Shown here: piece after piece, positions 19,687 to 30,815 of the stretch
Layout of the letters: each line of letters opens with the position of its first letter
How positions within the stretch are numbered: the stretch's first letter is position 1
From: Rhizobium sp. Leaf453
GTDB taxonomy: Bacteria > Pseudomonadota > Alphaproteobacteria > Rhizobiales > Rhizobiaceae
Direction of reading: 5' to 3'
NCBI RefSeq assembly: GCF_001425605.1
Contig: NZ_LMRG01000001.1
Span: 1,152 to 65,151 of the forward strand
DNA: 64,000 nucleotides
Notes under the pieces: generated by a model
Database searches by the model: none
The model's input: only the letters and a program-made list of their open reading frames with translations
Told to the model about the DNA's origin: nothing
Position numbers and translations under genes: made by a program

Positions 19687-21242
19687 GGCGCTCCTCCCTG
19701 CGGAAAGACGCTGTCGAGATAGGCAGCCGGCGCATCGAGCGTCAAGGCAGCGCCACGGACGAGGTCAAGCAGCGGCTCCGGATAGAGGCCGATGACGATG
19801 CTGAGTGCCGTCAGCACCAGCAGGGGCATGAAGGCCGTGGCGGGCAAGGCAACCGGGACATCCGTCGCCGCGTTACCGGCCGGCCGCCAATAGGCGAGCA
19901 GGTACACACGCCCGGTCACGATCAGTGTCAGCAATCCGGTCAGAAGCACGGTCGCCGCCAGCCACCAGTGCTCCCCGGCCAGCGCCGCCTTGACCAGAAT
20001 GACCTTGGGCCAGAAGCCGGAGAACGGCGGCAGGCCCGACACAGCGAAGAACAGGACGAGCGAAACGCCCGACAACAGGACATGGTTGTGATGGATGCCG
20101 CCGAGCGTCTGCAGCGAGAAGCCGCCGGCGGTGCGGGCCGCAAGACCTGCCGCCAGATAGAGCGCGGTCATCACCAGCATGGAATGCAGCGCATAGAAGA
20201 TCGTCCCGGCAATGGCATCCGGTCCGCCGACGGCCAGTCCGGCCAGCATGGCACCGATGCCGGAAATCACGAGATAGCCGAGGACGCGGCGCGTATCGCT
20301 CTGCGCCAGGGCGCCGAGCGCGCCGGTGATCATGGTCAGCACCGCGACGACCGAAAGCACGGGGCTGAGAGCCAGCCGCTCTACGGGGAACAGCAGGATC
20401 AGCACGCGGATCAGAGCGTAGACCCCGACCTTGGTCAAAAGGCCGGCAAACAGCGCCGACACGACGATGCGCGGCGTGTGATAGGAGGCGGGCAGCCAGA
20501 AATTCACCGGAAAGGCGGCGGCCTTCATGCCGAAGGCAAAGAGATAGAGCGCCGTCAGCGTGACCAGCGGTGCCGTTTCCTTCAGCAGCGGCGCCTTTCG
20601 GGCGATGTCGGCCATGTTGAGCGTGCCAAAGATGCCGTAGAGATAGCCGGTCGCGATCAGGAACAGCGTCGTCGCGACGAGGTTGAGAAAGCCGTATTTC
20701 ACCGCGCCGTCGATCTGCTGCCGCTCGCCGCCGAGAACGAGCAGGCCGAAGGATGAGATCAGCAGGACCTCGAACCAGACGTAGAGATTGAAGATGTCGC
20801 CCGTCAGAAAGGCGCCGCTGACGCCGGCCATCAACAGCATCAGGCAGGGATAGAAACCGTAGCGCCGGCCGCTGGCATCGATGTCAGTGATCGCCGCCAC
20901 CGCCCCCGCCAGCGCCACGATGGCCGCGACCAGCGCAAACAGGGCACCCGTCAGATCGACGGTGAAGGCGATGCCGAAGGGGGGCAGCCAGCGGCCCATC
21001 ACCATCGTTACCGGCCCCTCTCCGGCGACATGCCAGAGGAGTGCTGAATCGAGACCGACGAGCACACAGAGCGCGGCCACCGCGATCAGCGGCTGGAGCC
21101 TGCCCTGGTGCCGGACCATCATCAGGATCGCGCCAATGCCGATGCACCAGGCGACCGGCAGGATCACCAGCCAGTCGAGCGCCGCTACCGGCTCGAGAAC
21201 CAGGGCGGCAGAAAGATCGATGGAGGATGAAGAAGCGGCCAT
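19683..21242 (-). CDS. phaD: Cation/proton antiporter subunit D (MnhD/PhaD)
   Basis: A 519-residue polytopic subunit related to the NuoN/M/L proton channel subunits of complex I. Family motifs include DIFNLYVWFEVLLISSFGLL (the conserved Glu of helix 5), PLVTLTALYLFAFGMKAAAFP and SHTPR-type loop (here SYHTPRIV). About 14 helices are predicted from the hydrophobic pattern. It starts 6 bases after the phaC stop. It probably forms one of the ion-translocation modules. Confidence 0.93.
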   Translation of the reverse strand: MAASSSSIDLSAALVLEPVAALDWLVILPVAWCIGIGAILMMVRHQGRLQPLIAVAALCVLVGLDSALLWHVAGEGPVTMVMGRWLPPFGIAFTVDLTGALFALVAAIVALAGAVAAITDIDASGRRYGFYPCLMLLMAGVSGAFLTGDIFNLYVWFEVLLISSFGLLVLGGERQQIDGAVKYGFLNLVATTLFLIATGYLYGIFGTLNMADIARKAPLLKETAPLVTLTALYLFAFGMKAAAFPVNFWLPASYHTPRIVVSALFAGLLTKVGVYALIRVLILLFPVERLALSPVLSVVAVLTMITGALGALAQSDTRRVLGYLVISGIGAMLAGLAVGGPDAIAGTIFYALHSMLVMTALYLAAGLAARTAGGFSLQTLGGIHHNHVLLSGVSLVLFFAVSGLPPFSGFWPKVILVKAALAGEHWWLAATVLLTGLLTLIVTGRVYLLAYWRPAGNAATDVPVALPATAFMPLLVLTALSIVIGLYPEPLLDLVRGAALTLDAPAAYLDSVFPQGGAP

Positions 21243-21248
21243 GGTCTG

Positions 21249-21629
21249 TCAGTATCCGAGCGGAGGCAGAGTGTCGTCGTCGGGTTCGGCCACCCGCATC
21301 GCATCGGTATTGTCGAATTTCAATTCGCCATAGGCCCGCCAGGACAGCACCAGCAGGAAGGCAAAGAACGAGAAGGAAATGACGATGGCAGTGAGGATCA
21401 ACGCCTGCGGCAGCGGATTGGCCGTGAGCCCGGCCGGCACATCGAGCCCCTGCCCGATCACCGGCGGCACCTCGCGCATGATGCGGCCACAGGTGAAGAT
21501 CAGCAGGTTGACGGCATTGCCGAGGATGGCGACGCCGAGCAGCATGCGGATGATGAATTTCGACAAGAGCAGATAGACCGCGACCGCGAAGAATATGCCG
21601 GTCAGGACGGACAGGAGCGCTTCGATCAT
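21249..21629 (-). CDS. phaC: Cation/proton antiporter subunit C (MnhC/PhaC)
   Basis: A 126-residue NuoK-like subunit with three membrane helices. The second helix has the conserved [16 protein letters not shown] pattern and the third the [19 protein letters not shown] segment. Its stop lies 6 bases before phaD and its start overlaps the phaB stop by 4 bases. The C-terminal tail ([21 protein letters not shown]) is acidic and soluble. Confidence 0.92.
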   Translation of the reverse strand: MIEALLSVLTGIFFAVAVYLLLSKFIIRMLLGVAILGNAVNLLIFTCGRIMREVPPVIGQGLDVPAGLTANPLPQALILTAIVISFSFFAFLLVLSWRAYGELKFDNTDAMRVAEPDDDTLPPLGY

Positions 21630-22045
21630 TCCTCCCCCCTTTCCTCGAGCGACAGCGCGATGGAGGTCACCGCGCCGACGACGACCAGATAGACGCCGAC
21701 ATCGAAGGACATGACGCTGGACAACGGCACTTCCTGACCCAGGATCACCGGATAGACCCAGAGCCCGGACATGAACGGTACATGGAAAAACATCGAAAGC
21801 AGCCCCGACAACGTCGAGAGCAGCAGCCCCGCGCCGGCAATGGCGAGCGGATGGAAGACAATGGCGCGGCGCACCGTTTCGACCCCGAAGGCGATACCGT
21901 AGATCGACAGCGCCGCCACCGCGATCAGTCCACCGATGAAACCGCCGCCGGGCTCGTTATGGCCGCGCAGGAGAACGAAGACCGAGAACAGCACCATGAC
22001 GGCGACGATAAAGGGCGTGGCGGCGCGCAGGATCAGCGAGTTCAT
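21626..22045 (-). CDS. phaB: Cation/proton antiporter subunit B (MnhB/PhaB)
   Basis: A 139-residue MnhB-type subunit with four hydrophobic helices. The family motif [18 protein letters not shown] is present after the first helix. It overlaps phaA by 4 bases and phaC by 4 bases. In Bacillus Mrp systems subunit B is a separate small protein as here; in some rhizobia PhaA carries part of an MnhB-like region at its C terminus. Confidence 0.92.
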   Translation of the reverse strand: MNSLILRAATPFIVAVMVLFSVFVLLRGHNEPGGGFIGGLIAVAALSIYGIAFGVETVRRAIVFHPLAIAGAGLLLSTLSGLLSMFFHVPFMSGLWVYPVILGQEVPLSSVMSFDVGVYLVVVGAVTSIALSLEERGEE

Positions 22046-24405
22046 CGGCTTGCTTCCTCCGCTGCCGGATCATTGTCGGCGATGCGCCGGGCAGAGCCTG
22101 CCCGAAGGCGCACGAGAGACAGCACCGCCAGGCCGGCGATCATCACCACGGCGATTTCGCCCAGCGTGTCGGTGCCGCGGAAGTCGACGATGATGACGTT
22201 GACGACATTGGCGCCATGGGCAATCGTTTTCGAATACTGGTTGAAGAAGTCGGTCAGCGCCGTGTCGAACGGCCCCTGCGTCACCTTCAGCAGGAACAGT
22301 GTGAGGCCAAGGCCGCAGGCCATCCCGATCGCCGCATCCGGCAGCGTCTGGCGAAACGGCCGGCCATCGGAGACCGACAGCCTGAGCCGCGTCATCACCA
22401 GCGCCAGGATGACCACCGCCAGCGTTTCGATCATGAACTGGGTAAACGAGAGATCCGGCGCGCCGTAGAGCAGGAAGATCACCGCGACCGAGAAGCCTTG
22501 GATGCCCAGCGAAACGATCGCCGTCAGCCGGTCCTTGGCGAGAACCACGGTGACGAGGCCGACAACCGCAATGGCCATGATGGCAAGCTCATGCAGGGGC
22601 ACGTCATCGGGGAAGACCGGCGCGCTCGCCAGTTCACCGAACAGGAACGGCGGTACCAGAAGCACGACAGCCAGCAGCACGAAGGTCGCGGTCATGTAGG
22701 TATCCAGCCGCCCGTTCTGCAGCCGGCGGGTGACGGCAACAGACAGGCGGACGAGCCCCCGAATGGCCTGATCGAAGCCGCGATCTGGTCCCCAGCCAAT
22801 GGCAGCGAGAACGGAGGCAACGGCGGCGCGAACCTGCGCCATCCGCAGGTAGACGGCAATGCCCAGAACGATTGTCAGGACCGACAAAGCCAGCGGCAGG
22901 CCGATATGGATGGCGAGCGACATGGTGACAGCGCGCGCCTCACCCGCAATGGCCGATGCCATGGGCGCGGATACCAGTGCATGCAGGGCGCCCGCGAAAA
23001 CACCCGCCGCGAGCCCCGTCAGCGCCAGCACCGCCGGGCCGAGCCAGAGCAGCAGCGGCGCCTCATGGGCGTGAAGCGGCGTTTCGGTCTTCTTGCCGAT
23101 GAAGGGCTTCAGCGCCACAGCAAAGGCGATGGCAAACATCAGCGCGTTGCCAATGATAACGAGCGCGACGAGAATGGTCGTCCACACCGTGCCGGCCGTC
23201 AGTGCCTCGTAAATCTCTTCCTTGGCGAGGAAGCCGATGAACGGCAGGATACCGCCCATCGACAGGGCGGCGGCGAGCGCGATGGCGAAGGTCAGCGGCA
23301 TGGCTCCGCGCAACCCGCCAAGCCGGGTGACGTCGCGCGTGCCGGTCTCGTGGTCGATGATGCCGGCCACCATGAACAGCGCGCCCTTGAACAGCGAATG
23401 GGCGACGAGATAGAGAACCGCCGCCTCGATCGCATGCGGCAAACCGAGGCCTGTCAGCAGGACCAGCAGGCCGAGCGACGACATGGTCGTATAGGCGAGC
23501 ATCAGTTTCAGGTCGGTCTGGCGCATGGCCAAAAGCGCACCGATCACCAGCGTCGCAGCCCCGAACACCGGCAGGATGACCTGCCATTCGATGGTGCCGC
23601 CCAGCACCGGATTGAGGCGCATCAGAAGATAGACGCCGGCCTTCACCATGGTCGCTGAATGCAGGTAGGCCGAGACAGGGGTCGGCGCTTCCATCGCGTT
23701 GGGAAGCCAGAAATGGAACGGAAACTGCGCCGACTTGGTAAACGCGCCACCGAGCACGAGGATGAGCACGGCGAGATAGAGCGGGCTTTCCCTGACCACT
23801 GACCCAAGCGGCCCGAGCGCCGAAAACGCGCTGACGCCGGATACGCTCCACAGCAGCAGCAGACCGGCGAGCAGGAACAGCCCGCCCGCACCGGTGACGA
23901 CCAGTGCCTGAAACGCGGCACGCCTTGCGGCTTCGCGGGTGTGATCGAAGCCGATCAGCAGGAACGAAGTGATCGAGGTCAGTTCCCAGAAGACGAACAG
24001 CATCAGCAGGCTGTCGGAGGCGACGACACCGAGCATCGACCCCATGAACAGGAGCAGGAACGAGAAGAACCGGCCCTGATGCGGATGTCCCTTCAGGTAA
24101 CCGCCGGCATAGAGCACGATCAGGGCACCGATGCCGGAAATCAGCAGGAGAAAGGTCAGTGACAGACCGTCGATCAGCCAGGAAAAGCCGACATCGAGCG
24201 ACGGCACCCAGGCATAACCTCCGGTGATGACTTCGCCACGGGAAACAGCATCGGAGCATCCGGCGAAATGGGCGAAAACAGCGACGGGAACAAGCGCCAG
24301 GAGCCAGGCCGCATTGTGCCCCAGCAGGCGGGTCAGCCACGGCGCGACAACCGCGCCCAGAAAGGGAAGGCAGAGGACCAGAAATGTCAGATCGACGACA
24401 TTCAT
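22042..24405 (-). CDS. phaA: Cation/proton antiporter subunit A (MnhA/PhaA)
   Basis: A roughly 787-residue polytopic protein, the largest antiporter subunit. It has an NuoL-like core with [17 protein letters not shown] (conserved Glu), [21 protein letters not shown] and [20 protein letters not shown], then a C-terminal MnhA/B-like extension with further helices and [14 protein letters not shown]. The ATG at 24405 has a ggag box eleven bases upstream; longer in-frame starts lack support. It opens the phaABCDEFG operon. The antiporter exchanges Na+ or K+ for protons and supports alkaline and salt growth; the Pha system of Sinorhizobium meliloti is also needed for root invasion. Confidence 0.93.
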   Translation of the reverse strand: MNVVDLTFLVLCLPFLGAVVAPWLTRLLGHNAAWLLALVPVAVFAHFAGCSDAVSRGEVITGGYAWVPSLDVGFSWLIDGLSLTFLLLISGIGALIVLYAGGYLKGHPHQGRFFSFLLLFMGSMLGVVASDSLLMLFVFWELTSITSFLLIGFDHTREAARRAAFQALVVTGAGGLFLLAGLLLLWSVSGVSAFSALGPLGSVVRESPLYLAVLILVLGGAFTKSAQFPFHFWLPNAMEAPTPVSAYLHSATMVKAGVYLLMRLNPVLGGTIEWQVILPVFGAATLVIGALLAMRQTDLKLMLAYTTMSSLGLLVLLTGLGLPHAIEAAVLYLVAHSLFKGALFMVAGIIDHETGTRDVTRLGGLRGAMPLTFAIALAAALSMGGILPFIGFLAKEEIYEALTAGTVWTTILVALVIIGNALMFAIAFAVALKPFIGKKTETPLHAHEAPLLLWLGPAVLALTGLAAGVFAGALHALVSAPMASAIAGEARAVTMSLAIHIGLPLALSVLTIVLGIAVYLRMAQVRAAVASVLAAIGWGPDRGFDQAIRGLVRLSVAVTRRLQNGRLDTYMTATFVLLAVVLLVPPFLFGELASAPVFPDDVPLHELAIMAIAVVGLVTVVLAKDRLTAIVSLGIQGFSVAVIFLLYGAPDLSFTQFMIETLAVVILALVMTRLRLSVSDGRPFRQTLPDAAIGMACGLGLTLFLLKVTQGPFDTALTDFFNQYSKTIAHGANVVNVIIVDFRGTDTLGEIAVVMIAGLAVLSLVRLRAGSARRIADNDPAAEEASR

Positions 24406-24611
24406 GGTTCTTTTCGCTCCTCCCTCGGCGTTGCGGCAACGACAGAACGGAAATCCCGCGCCGATGACAGACCCTTTCGGGATAGGGCAAGCGGCGATCA
24501 AATACAAGATTTGCCGGGACGGTTTGGCGGTCCTCCCCAGGGTTCGCCCCTTCCCAGGGACAAACGCCGCCATAGATCAAGCGGCTGACGATGAAGTTCA
24601 AGGAGAGACCG

Positions 24612-25019
24612 ATGCATGACACGAGCACCTTGAAAGTGATGAAGACCGATGACGAATGGCGGGCGCAACTGACGCCCGAGCAATACCGCATTACCCGCCA
24701 GCACGGCACGGAACGCGCCTTTTCCAGTCCGGATTTCGATCTGGGAAAGAAAGGTGTCTATCACTGCATCTGCTGCAACCGGTCGCTGTATCGTTCGAAC
24801 ACCAAGTTCGATTCCGGCACCGGCTGGCCGAGCTTCTACGAGCCGATCTCTGCCGATGCGGTGACTGAGCATCACGATCTGTCCTATGGCATGAGCCGGA
24901 CGGAAATCCGCTGCGCCGATTGCGACGCGCATCTTGGCCATGTCTTTCCGGACGGTCCACCACCGACCGGACTGCGCTATTGCATGAACGGCGTGGCGCT
25001 GACCTTTGAGCCGGAATGA
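24612..25019 (+). CDS. msrB: Peptide methionine-(R)-S-oxide reductase MsrB
   Basis: A 135-residue MsrB, which reduces methionine-R-sulfoxide in proteins. Zinc-binding CxxC pairs are seen in [10 protein letters not shown] and [13 protein letters not shown]. The active-site region [10 protein letters not shown] and the catalytic Cys in [11 protein letters not shown] are intact. The ATG at 24612 has an aaggagag ribosome-binding site. It is divergent from phaA, so the roughly 200 bases between them contain both promoters. It is cytoplasmic, without a signal peptide. Confidence 0.95.
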   Translation: MHDTSTLKVMKTDDEWRAQLTPEQYRITRQHGTERAFSSPDFDLGKKGVYHCICCNRSLYRSNTKFDSGTGWPSFYEPISADAVTEHHDLSYGMSRTEIRCADCDAHLGHVFPDGPPPTGLRYCMNGVALTFEPE

Positions 25020-25086
25020 CCGGCTATCCGGCGTAACTGCGAGGAACCCGCAATATCGGCTTCGCTCACGGTCTGGTCCCGGGCCG

Positions 25087-25296
25087 TCAGCCGAAAATCT
25101 CCGAGAAAAGCGAAAGCAGGCTGAGGACCAGGGCAATGATGGTGACGAGCGGCACGACGGCGAAGATCAGGATCAGCGTCCAGTTGCGCCCGGGCGTGAC
25201 ATCTTCATCGCCATCCGCCCACACGGGCGCATCACGCTCGTCCACGTGCGGACGTGGCGGCTCGCGACCATCCTCGGGTTTGCTCCGCTTGTACAT
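25087..25296 (-). CDS. Small single-helix membrane protein
   Basis: A 69-residue protein with a Pro/charged cytoplasmic N-terminal half and one C-terminal membrane helix (WTLILIFAVVPLVTIIALVLSLLSLFSEI). No family is recognised. The start has a strong gggagg ribosome-binding site, which supports its being real. It is convergent with msrB. Confidence 0.6.
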   Translation of the reverse strand: MYKRSKPEDGREPPRPHVDERDAPVWADGDEDVTPGRNWTLILIFAVVPLVTIIALVLSLLSLFSEIFG

Positions 25297-25531
25297 GACC
25301 CTCCCCTTTGCCCGGCGAGATTAGCCTCGCGTGCCGGAGTATTTTTACGAAACGACAAAGAATATTAATGATCGATAAAGTTTGATTTTTGCCCCTGCGC
25401 GCCCCTTACGGTTTCAGCATAAAATTAGTTTCAACTTGTGTTCCTTTTTCGGCGGCAAGAGATGAATAAATTTGCTGGACTGAATCGTCTGCGTGGATAG
25501 AGCTGCCCTCTCCGCGCTCCGGGAGACTGAA

Positions 25532-26056
25532 ATGCACCTGAGACTGTTATTGTTGTTGCTTTCCGTACTCATCCTGTCCCTTCCCGCATTGGCGGCGGAC
25601 GGTTGGGAAAACTATTCCAATCCCCGCTTCGGATTTACCGCCGCCGTGCCGCCCGGCTTCGCGCTGACGCAGGAAAGCGACAATGGCGACGGCGCGACTT
25701 TTCGTTCACAGGATGGGCGTGCGGAAATGCTGCTGTTCGGCGCGAATATCATCGATGGGAATTTTTCCGACGAGATCCGCCAGCGCATCGGCTGGGACAG
25801 GCAAGAGGGCTGGACGATCAGCTATGATAAGGTGACGTCGAACTGGGCGAGCTATTCCGGTACCAGGGAAGCCGACATTCTCTACGTCCGCGGCATCATA
25901 CTCTGCGATGGCAGCGCCGGCTATTTTCACCTGCGCTATCCGCAGGACATGCAGACGACAATCGGGCCGGTGATAGGCCGGATGGTCAAGTCGCTGCACC
26001 CCGCCGGCGGTTGCGAGCAATCGCCGAAGGCAGCGCCGGGCGCGGCGCAGAACTGA
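25532..26056 (+). CDS. Exported hypothetical protein
   Basis: A 174-residue protein with a clear Sec signal peptide (MHLRLLLLLLSVLILSLPALAA) and a soluble domain with YSNPRFGFTAAVPPGF, a segment typical of exported proteins that carry a short peptidase-like or DUF fold, and a C-terminal Cys pair (CDGSAG, GGCEQ). The start with a gggaga box was chosen over one 13 codons upstream. Function unknown; it likely sits in the periplasm. Convergent with the hemolysin-III gene. Confidence 0.65.
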   Translation: MHLRLLLLLLSVLILSLPALAADGWENYSNPRFGFTAAVPPGFALTQESDNGDGATFRSQDGRAEMLLFGANIIDGNFSDEIRQRIGWDRQEGWTISYDKVTSNWASYSGTREADILYVRGIILCDGSAGYFHLRYPQDMQTTIGPVIGRMVKSLHPAGGCEQSPKAAPGAAQN

Positions 26057-26077
26057 TACCGGCGACGATGGAAAGTG

Positions 26078-26737
26078 TCAGAGCGTGGCGCCGCTGATGC
26101 AGGTCAGGACGGCGGAATAGTGCACAGCGGCGGCGGTGACGACGAAGCCGTGCCAGATAGCATTCTGGAAGCGTAGCTTTTCCCAGACATGGAAGATCAC
26201 GCCGCAGGAATAGATGATGCCGCCGATCAGGATGAGAATCAGCGTCGTTTCGGTCAACTCCGACAGAAGCGGACCGGCAGCGAACACGCCGCTCCAGCCC
26301 ATGGCGAGATAAAGCAGGATCGCCACCCGGTCGAAACGGCCGGGAAAGACGCATTTGATCAGCACGCCGACAAACGCGATCGCCCAGATGCCAATCAGCA
26401 TGCCGAACAGGAAAGGGTCGTCCCAGCCGCGCTGCAGGAACGGCGTATAGGTCGCGGCGATGAGGATGAAGATCGAGGAATGATCAAACCGGCGCAGGAA
26501 CCATTTGGTCTGCGACACCGGATAGAGATTGTAGAGGAAGGAGATCGACAGCGTGGCAACCAGCCCCGCCCCATAGATCCAGGCGGCAGCAAGCTGGCCG
26601 GACGTGCTCCAGACGGTGGCGTAGAAGATCATCGCGGTGACGCCGATCAGGGCGAAGGCCAGGCCGACGCCATGAACCACGCCATCGGCGATGAGTTCCG
26701 AGCGATCGTAGTTCCACTTGACGCCTTTGATCTCCAC
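26078..26737 (-). CDS. trhA: Hemolysin III (TrhA/YqfA) family membrane protein
   Basis: A roughly 219-residue seven-helix protein of the hemolysin-III/PAQR family. Family motifs are DGVVHGVGLAFALIG near the start, HSSIFILIAATYTPFL (conserved His, Ser) and the C-terminal NAIWHGFVVTAAAVHYSAVL with two conserved His. In E. coli the homologue TrhA is linked to membrane-lipid homeostasis; a hemolysin role is not established. The GTG at 26737 (VEIKGVKW) has an agagg box; the longer frame up to 26878 lacks support. A perfect dyad lies 44 bases upstream. Confidence 0.87.
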   Translation of the reverse strand: MEIKGVKWNYDRSELIADGVVHGVGLAFALIGVTAMIFYATVWSTSGQLAAAWIYGAGLVATLSISFLYNLYPVSQTKWFLRRFDHSSIFILIAATYTPFLQRGWDDPFLFGMLIGIWAIAFVGVLIKCVFPGRFDRVAILLYLAMGWSGVFAAGPLLSELTETTLILILIGGIIYSCGVIFHVWEKLRFQNAIWHGFVVTAAAVHYSAVLTCISGATL

Positions 26738-26780
26738 GGCAGCCTCTCGATACTTCCCTTGATAGCCTTGTACCAGCCTT

Positions 26781-26802
26781 TGTTTACAAAGCCGTGTAAA
26801 CA
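26781..26802. promoter_or_regulatory. Perfect 22-bp dyad upstream of trhA-like gene
   Basis: TGTTTACA at 26781-26788 and TGTAAACA at 26795-26802, with a 6-base spacer. It lies 44 bases before the start codon of the hemolysin-III gene. The size and symmetry fit a TetR-type (or similar dimeric) operator. No TetR gene is next to it in the window. Confidence 0.6.
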
Positions 26803-26988
26803 GCTGCAACGGTGCGATGAATCTACTTTGACATAGGGTTAAGGGCCGAAACAGGGCAGCCGGAATCAACAATTGCAACAGGCCGTCATCTCCCCGTCAG
26901 CCGGCCGCGCTGTTCCCGGGGAGACTTGCACAAGCGCCGGTTTTCAACACAATGCCCCGCACCGACGCAAGCGGAGAAAGGGAAGATC

Positions 26989-28374
26989 ATGGCAGTACAC
27001 CGGCACATCATCGGGCTCCCGGCCCGCCTGCCCGTCGCCGCGATGCTGCTTGCCTCGATCGCGCTTCCCGCGCCTGCTTTCGCCCAGAGCGATCCGGCAA
27101 CCGGCAACGGTTATGCCACCCCGCCGCATATGGCGCCGCCCGCCTCCGACACCCGTGACGGCGCCTCGATCGGCACGATGCAGGCGATCAAGCCCGCAAC
27201 CACCACCACCGGCATCAACCCGTGCGACACGCTGGCGGCCGATCCGCTGGATGCCGATCGGGAGCGGAGTGTCACGCCCGTCGAACTCAGGGCGATGGAC
27301 GGGGACGCAGCGCTTGCGGCCTGCAGGACCGCCTATGAGACGAAGCCGAACATCCTGCGCTTCATCTATCAATATGCCCGCTCCATGGAGAAGCAGGGCG
27401 ATTACGCTGCCGCGCTCGACATGTACCGCTCGGCTGCCGCTCGGGGCTATCCCGCTGCCTACGCGGCTGTCGCCTATGCCTATGACAATGGTCAGGGCGT
27501 AACACAGGATGAAAAGGAGGCGATGCGCTGGTATCTCGATGCAGCGCAACGCAACAATGCCTGGGCGATGTTCAATCTCGGCTATTTCTACGATTCCGGC
27601 CGTGGCGTTCCGGAAGACGATGCGGTGGCACTCGATTGGTACACCAAGGGCGCGGTCGCCGGTAACGCCCGCGCCATGAACGATGCCGGCTTTCTGCTCG
27701 AAACCAGCAACACCGTGCCGCGCAACATCGAGGAAGCCCGCCGCTGGTACATCAAGGCGGCCGATGCCGGCAATGCCGTCGGCATGACCAATGCCGCCAA
27801 TTTCCACTTGAACGGCATCGGCGGGCCGGTCGACATGGCCAAGGCGTTCGACTGCTACACGCGGGCTGCCGATTCCGGCAATGTCGATGCCATGAACGGC
27901 CTCGGCTACATGTATTATTCCGGCTTCGGCGTGACCAAGGATGTGGCCGAAGGCATGCGCCTCTATCGCAGCGCGGCCGATGGCGGCAACGCCACGGCGC
28001 TGACCAATATCGGCTTTGCCTACGAGACCGGCGAAGGGGTCGAGAAGGACCTGAACCAGGCGATGGACTACTATCGCCGCGCCGCCGATCGTGGCGATTC
28101 CATCGCCTTCAACAATGTCGCGAACTTCTACGACAAAGGTCTCGCCGTGAACCCCGATCCGGTTCTGGCCGCCGAATGGATGGAGAAGGCGTTGCGGGCC
28201 GGCGCCAATTTCAGCCGCGGCCAGATGCGCGACAATTCGCAGAACTGGTCCCTGCCCTTCCGCAAGGCCCTGCAGCGTCGTCTCTCCGACCAGCAGATCT
28301 ATTCCGGCCCGATCGACGGCGGCTTCGGCCCGCAGACGCAAGCCGCGATCGACAGCATTTTCGGCGTCCGCTGA
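26989..28374 (+). CDS. Exported Sel1-repeat (TPR-like) protein with C-terminal PG-binding-like segment
   Basis: A 461-residue protein. A signal peptide (about residues 1-35, ending FAQ) is followed by a linker and then about seven Sel1 repeats from near residue 130 to 410, each with the A-x-Y-x4-G-x-G-V pattern (for example NLGYFYDSGRGV, GLGYMYYSGFGV, NIGFAYETGEGV). The end (LSDQQIYSGPIDGGFGPQTQAAID) resembles a peptidoglycan-binding domain. Such proteins mediate periplasmic protein-protein contacts and in rhizobia include ExoR. It is not close enough to ExoR to name. The start has a gggaag box. Confidence 0.85.
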   Translation: MAVHRHIIGLPARLPVAAMLLASIALPAPAFAQSDPATGNGYATPPHMAPPASDTRDGASIGTMQAIKPATTTTGINPCDTLAADPLDADRERSVTPVELRAMDGDAALAACRTAYETKPNILRFIYQYARSMEKQGDYAAALDMYRSAAARGYPAAYAAVAYAYDNGQGVTQDEKEAMRWYLDAAQRNNAWAMFNLGYFYDSGRGVPEDDAVALDWYTKGAVAGNARAMNDAGFLLETSNTVPRNIEEARRWYIKAADAGNAVGMTNAANFHLNGIGGPVDMAKAFDCYTRAADSGNVDAMNGLGYMYYSGFGVTKDVAEGMRLYRSAADGGNATALTNIGFAYETGEGVEKDLNQAMDYYRRAADRGDSIAFNNVANFYDKGLAVNPDPVLAAEWMEKALRAGANFSRGQMRDNSQNWSLPFRKALQRRLSDQQIYSGPIDGGFGPQTQAAIDSIFGVR

Positions 28375-28378
28375 GCCG

Positions 28379-29272
28379 TTACGCCCGGTAACGCAGCGCG
28401 CTGACCAGAAGCGCAAAGGCGGCAGATGGCTGGCGGCGGCTCGGGTAATAGAGGTGGTAGCCGGAAAACGGTTCGCACCAGTCTTCCAGAACGCGCACAA
28501 GACGACCCTTGGCCAGATCCGCCGCGACCACGTCTTCCGACAGATAGGCAAGACCCAGCCCCTGGCGGGCGGCATTCAGCCGAAGGGCGATATTGTTGAA
28601 GGTCAGTTGCCCCTCGACGCGGACTCGCAGTTCGTGGCCTTCCTTTTCGAATTCCCATGCATAGATGCCACCATAGGTCGGCAGGCGCATGTTGATGCAG
28701 GAATGCACCGTCAGGTCATGCGGCGTCAGCGGCTTCGGCCGCGTCTCGAAATAGGTCGGCGCGCCGACCACGGCCATGCGCATGTCCGGACCGATCCGCA
28801 CCGCCACCATGTCCTTCGCCACCTGCTCGCCCAGCCGGACGCCGGCATCGTAACGCTCGGCGACAATATCGGTCAGACCGTAATCCACCATCACCTCGAC
28901 ATGGATATCGGGATAATCCGGCAACAGCCTGGCGAGCGCCGGCCACAGCACGGCCTCGGCCGAATGCTCGCCGGCGGTGATGCGGATCGTTCCGGCCAGT
29001 CTGTCGCGAAATTCGCTGAGGGCTGCAAGCTCGCTCTCGATCTCGTCCATGCGCGGGCCGACGGTCGCAAGCAGCCGCTCTCCGGCCGGTGTCGCCGAGA
29101 CACTGCGCGTGTTGCGGCTGAGGAGCCGCACGCCCAGCCGCTTTTCAAGCGCCGTGATGGTGTGGCTGAGGGCCGATTGCGACACGCCGAGCCTGGCGGC
29201 CGCTTTGGTAAAGCTCCTCTCGCGGGCAACAGCGATGAAGGCGGCGAGATCATTGGTCGGCTGGCGCGGCAT
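28379..29272 (-). CDS. LysR-type transcriptional regulator
   Basis: A 297-residue LysR regulator. The N-terminal winged HTH is complete (LAAFIAVARERSFTKAAARLGVSQSALSHTITALEKRLGVRLL), followed by a substrate-binding domain with EHSAEAVLWPALARLL. It is divergent from the cupin - aldo/keto reductase - SDR - reductase run at 29382, which it probably controls. The inducer is unknown. It starts 1-2 bases before the TACCA/TGGTA dyad region. Confidence 0.92.
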   Translation of the reverse strand: MPRQPTNDLAAFIAVARERSFTKAAARLGVSQSALSHTITALEKRLGVRLLSRNTRSVSATPAGERLLATVGPRMDEIESELAALSEFRDRLAGTIRITAGEHSAEAVLWPALARLLPDYPDIHVEVMVDYGLTDIVAERYDAGVRLGEQVAKDMVAVRIGPDMRMAVVGAPTYFETRPKPLTPHDLTVHSCINMRLPTYGGIYAWEFEKEGHELRVRVEGQLTFNNIALRLNAARQGLGLAYLSEDVVAADLAKGRLVRVLEDWCEPFSGYHLYYPSRRQPSAAFALLVSALRYRA

Positions 29273-29305
29273 TCATGAGTATCCTTCATAAGAGCTTGCA
29301 ACATC

Positions 29306-29324
29306 TACCATCTAATCGCTGGTA
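29306..29324. promoter_or_regulatory. Candidate LysR operator between divergent genes
   Basis: TACCA (29306-29310) and TGGTA (29320-29324) form a dyad with a 9-base spacer midway between the divergent LysR and cupin genes. A weaker ATGA-N7-TCAT dyad lies at 29275-29289. Both fit the size of LysR-type binding sites, but the match is short. Confidence 0.4.
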
Positions 29325-29381
29325 ATCGCACGCGCTAAATACACGTCCATCCACAGCGAGCGTTCGGAAAGGACTGACCCA

Positions 29382-29777
29382 ATGAACATAACCAGAAATG
29401 GAACCATCCCGTCGCTGAAAGGCCCCGACGAATCCTTCACCGGCACCGTCCGTATCGATGGCCGCTTCAAGGGAACCGGTCCGGCGCGCGTCAGCGGCTC
29501 TACGGTGACGTTTGAACCGGGTGCGCGCACCGCATGGCATACCCATCCGCTCGGCCAGACGCTGCTCGTGATGTCAGGCTTTGGCCGGGTCCAGCGCGAA
29601 GGCGGCACCGTCGAGGAAATCCGGGCGGGCGACACCGTCTGGTTCGAGCCGGGTGAAAAACACTGGCACGGTGCTTCCCCGACAACCGCCATGACCCATA
29701 TCGCCATTGTCGAAGCGCTTGATGGCCAGGTGGTCGACTGGATGGAACACGTCACCGACGAACAATATTCGGCTTAA
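29382..29777 (+). CDS. Cupin domain protein ((R)-mandelonitrile-lyase-like)
   Basis: A 131-residue single-domain cupin. Metal-binding motif one is visible as [16 protein letters not shown] (two His and a later Glu position) and motif two as PGEKHWHGA. The sequence closely recalls bacterial cupin carboxymuconolactone-like and (R)-mandelonitrile lyase proteins, but the substrate is not fixed by sequence. It begins a plus-strand run with an aldo/keto reductase 32 bases downstream and is divergent from the LysR gene. Confidence 0.82.
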   Translation: MNITRNGTIPSLKGPDESFTGTVRIDGRFKGTGPARVSGSTVTFEPGARTAWHTHPLGQTLLVMSGFGRVQREGGTVEEIRAGDTVWFEPGEKHWHGASPTTAMTHIAIVEALDGQVVDWMEHVTDEQYSA

Positions 29778-29794
29778 CCCCAGGACTGGCCTGA

Positions 29795-30799
<1,005 letters not shown>

Positions 30800-30815
30800 A
30801 CTGGAGGGCATCGCC

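Noticed and set aside
24406-24573. Extended N terminus for PhaA
   Set aside because: The added residues overlap the divergent promoter region with msrB and the ATG at 24405 has a good ribosome-binding site.
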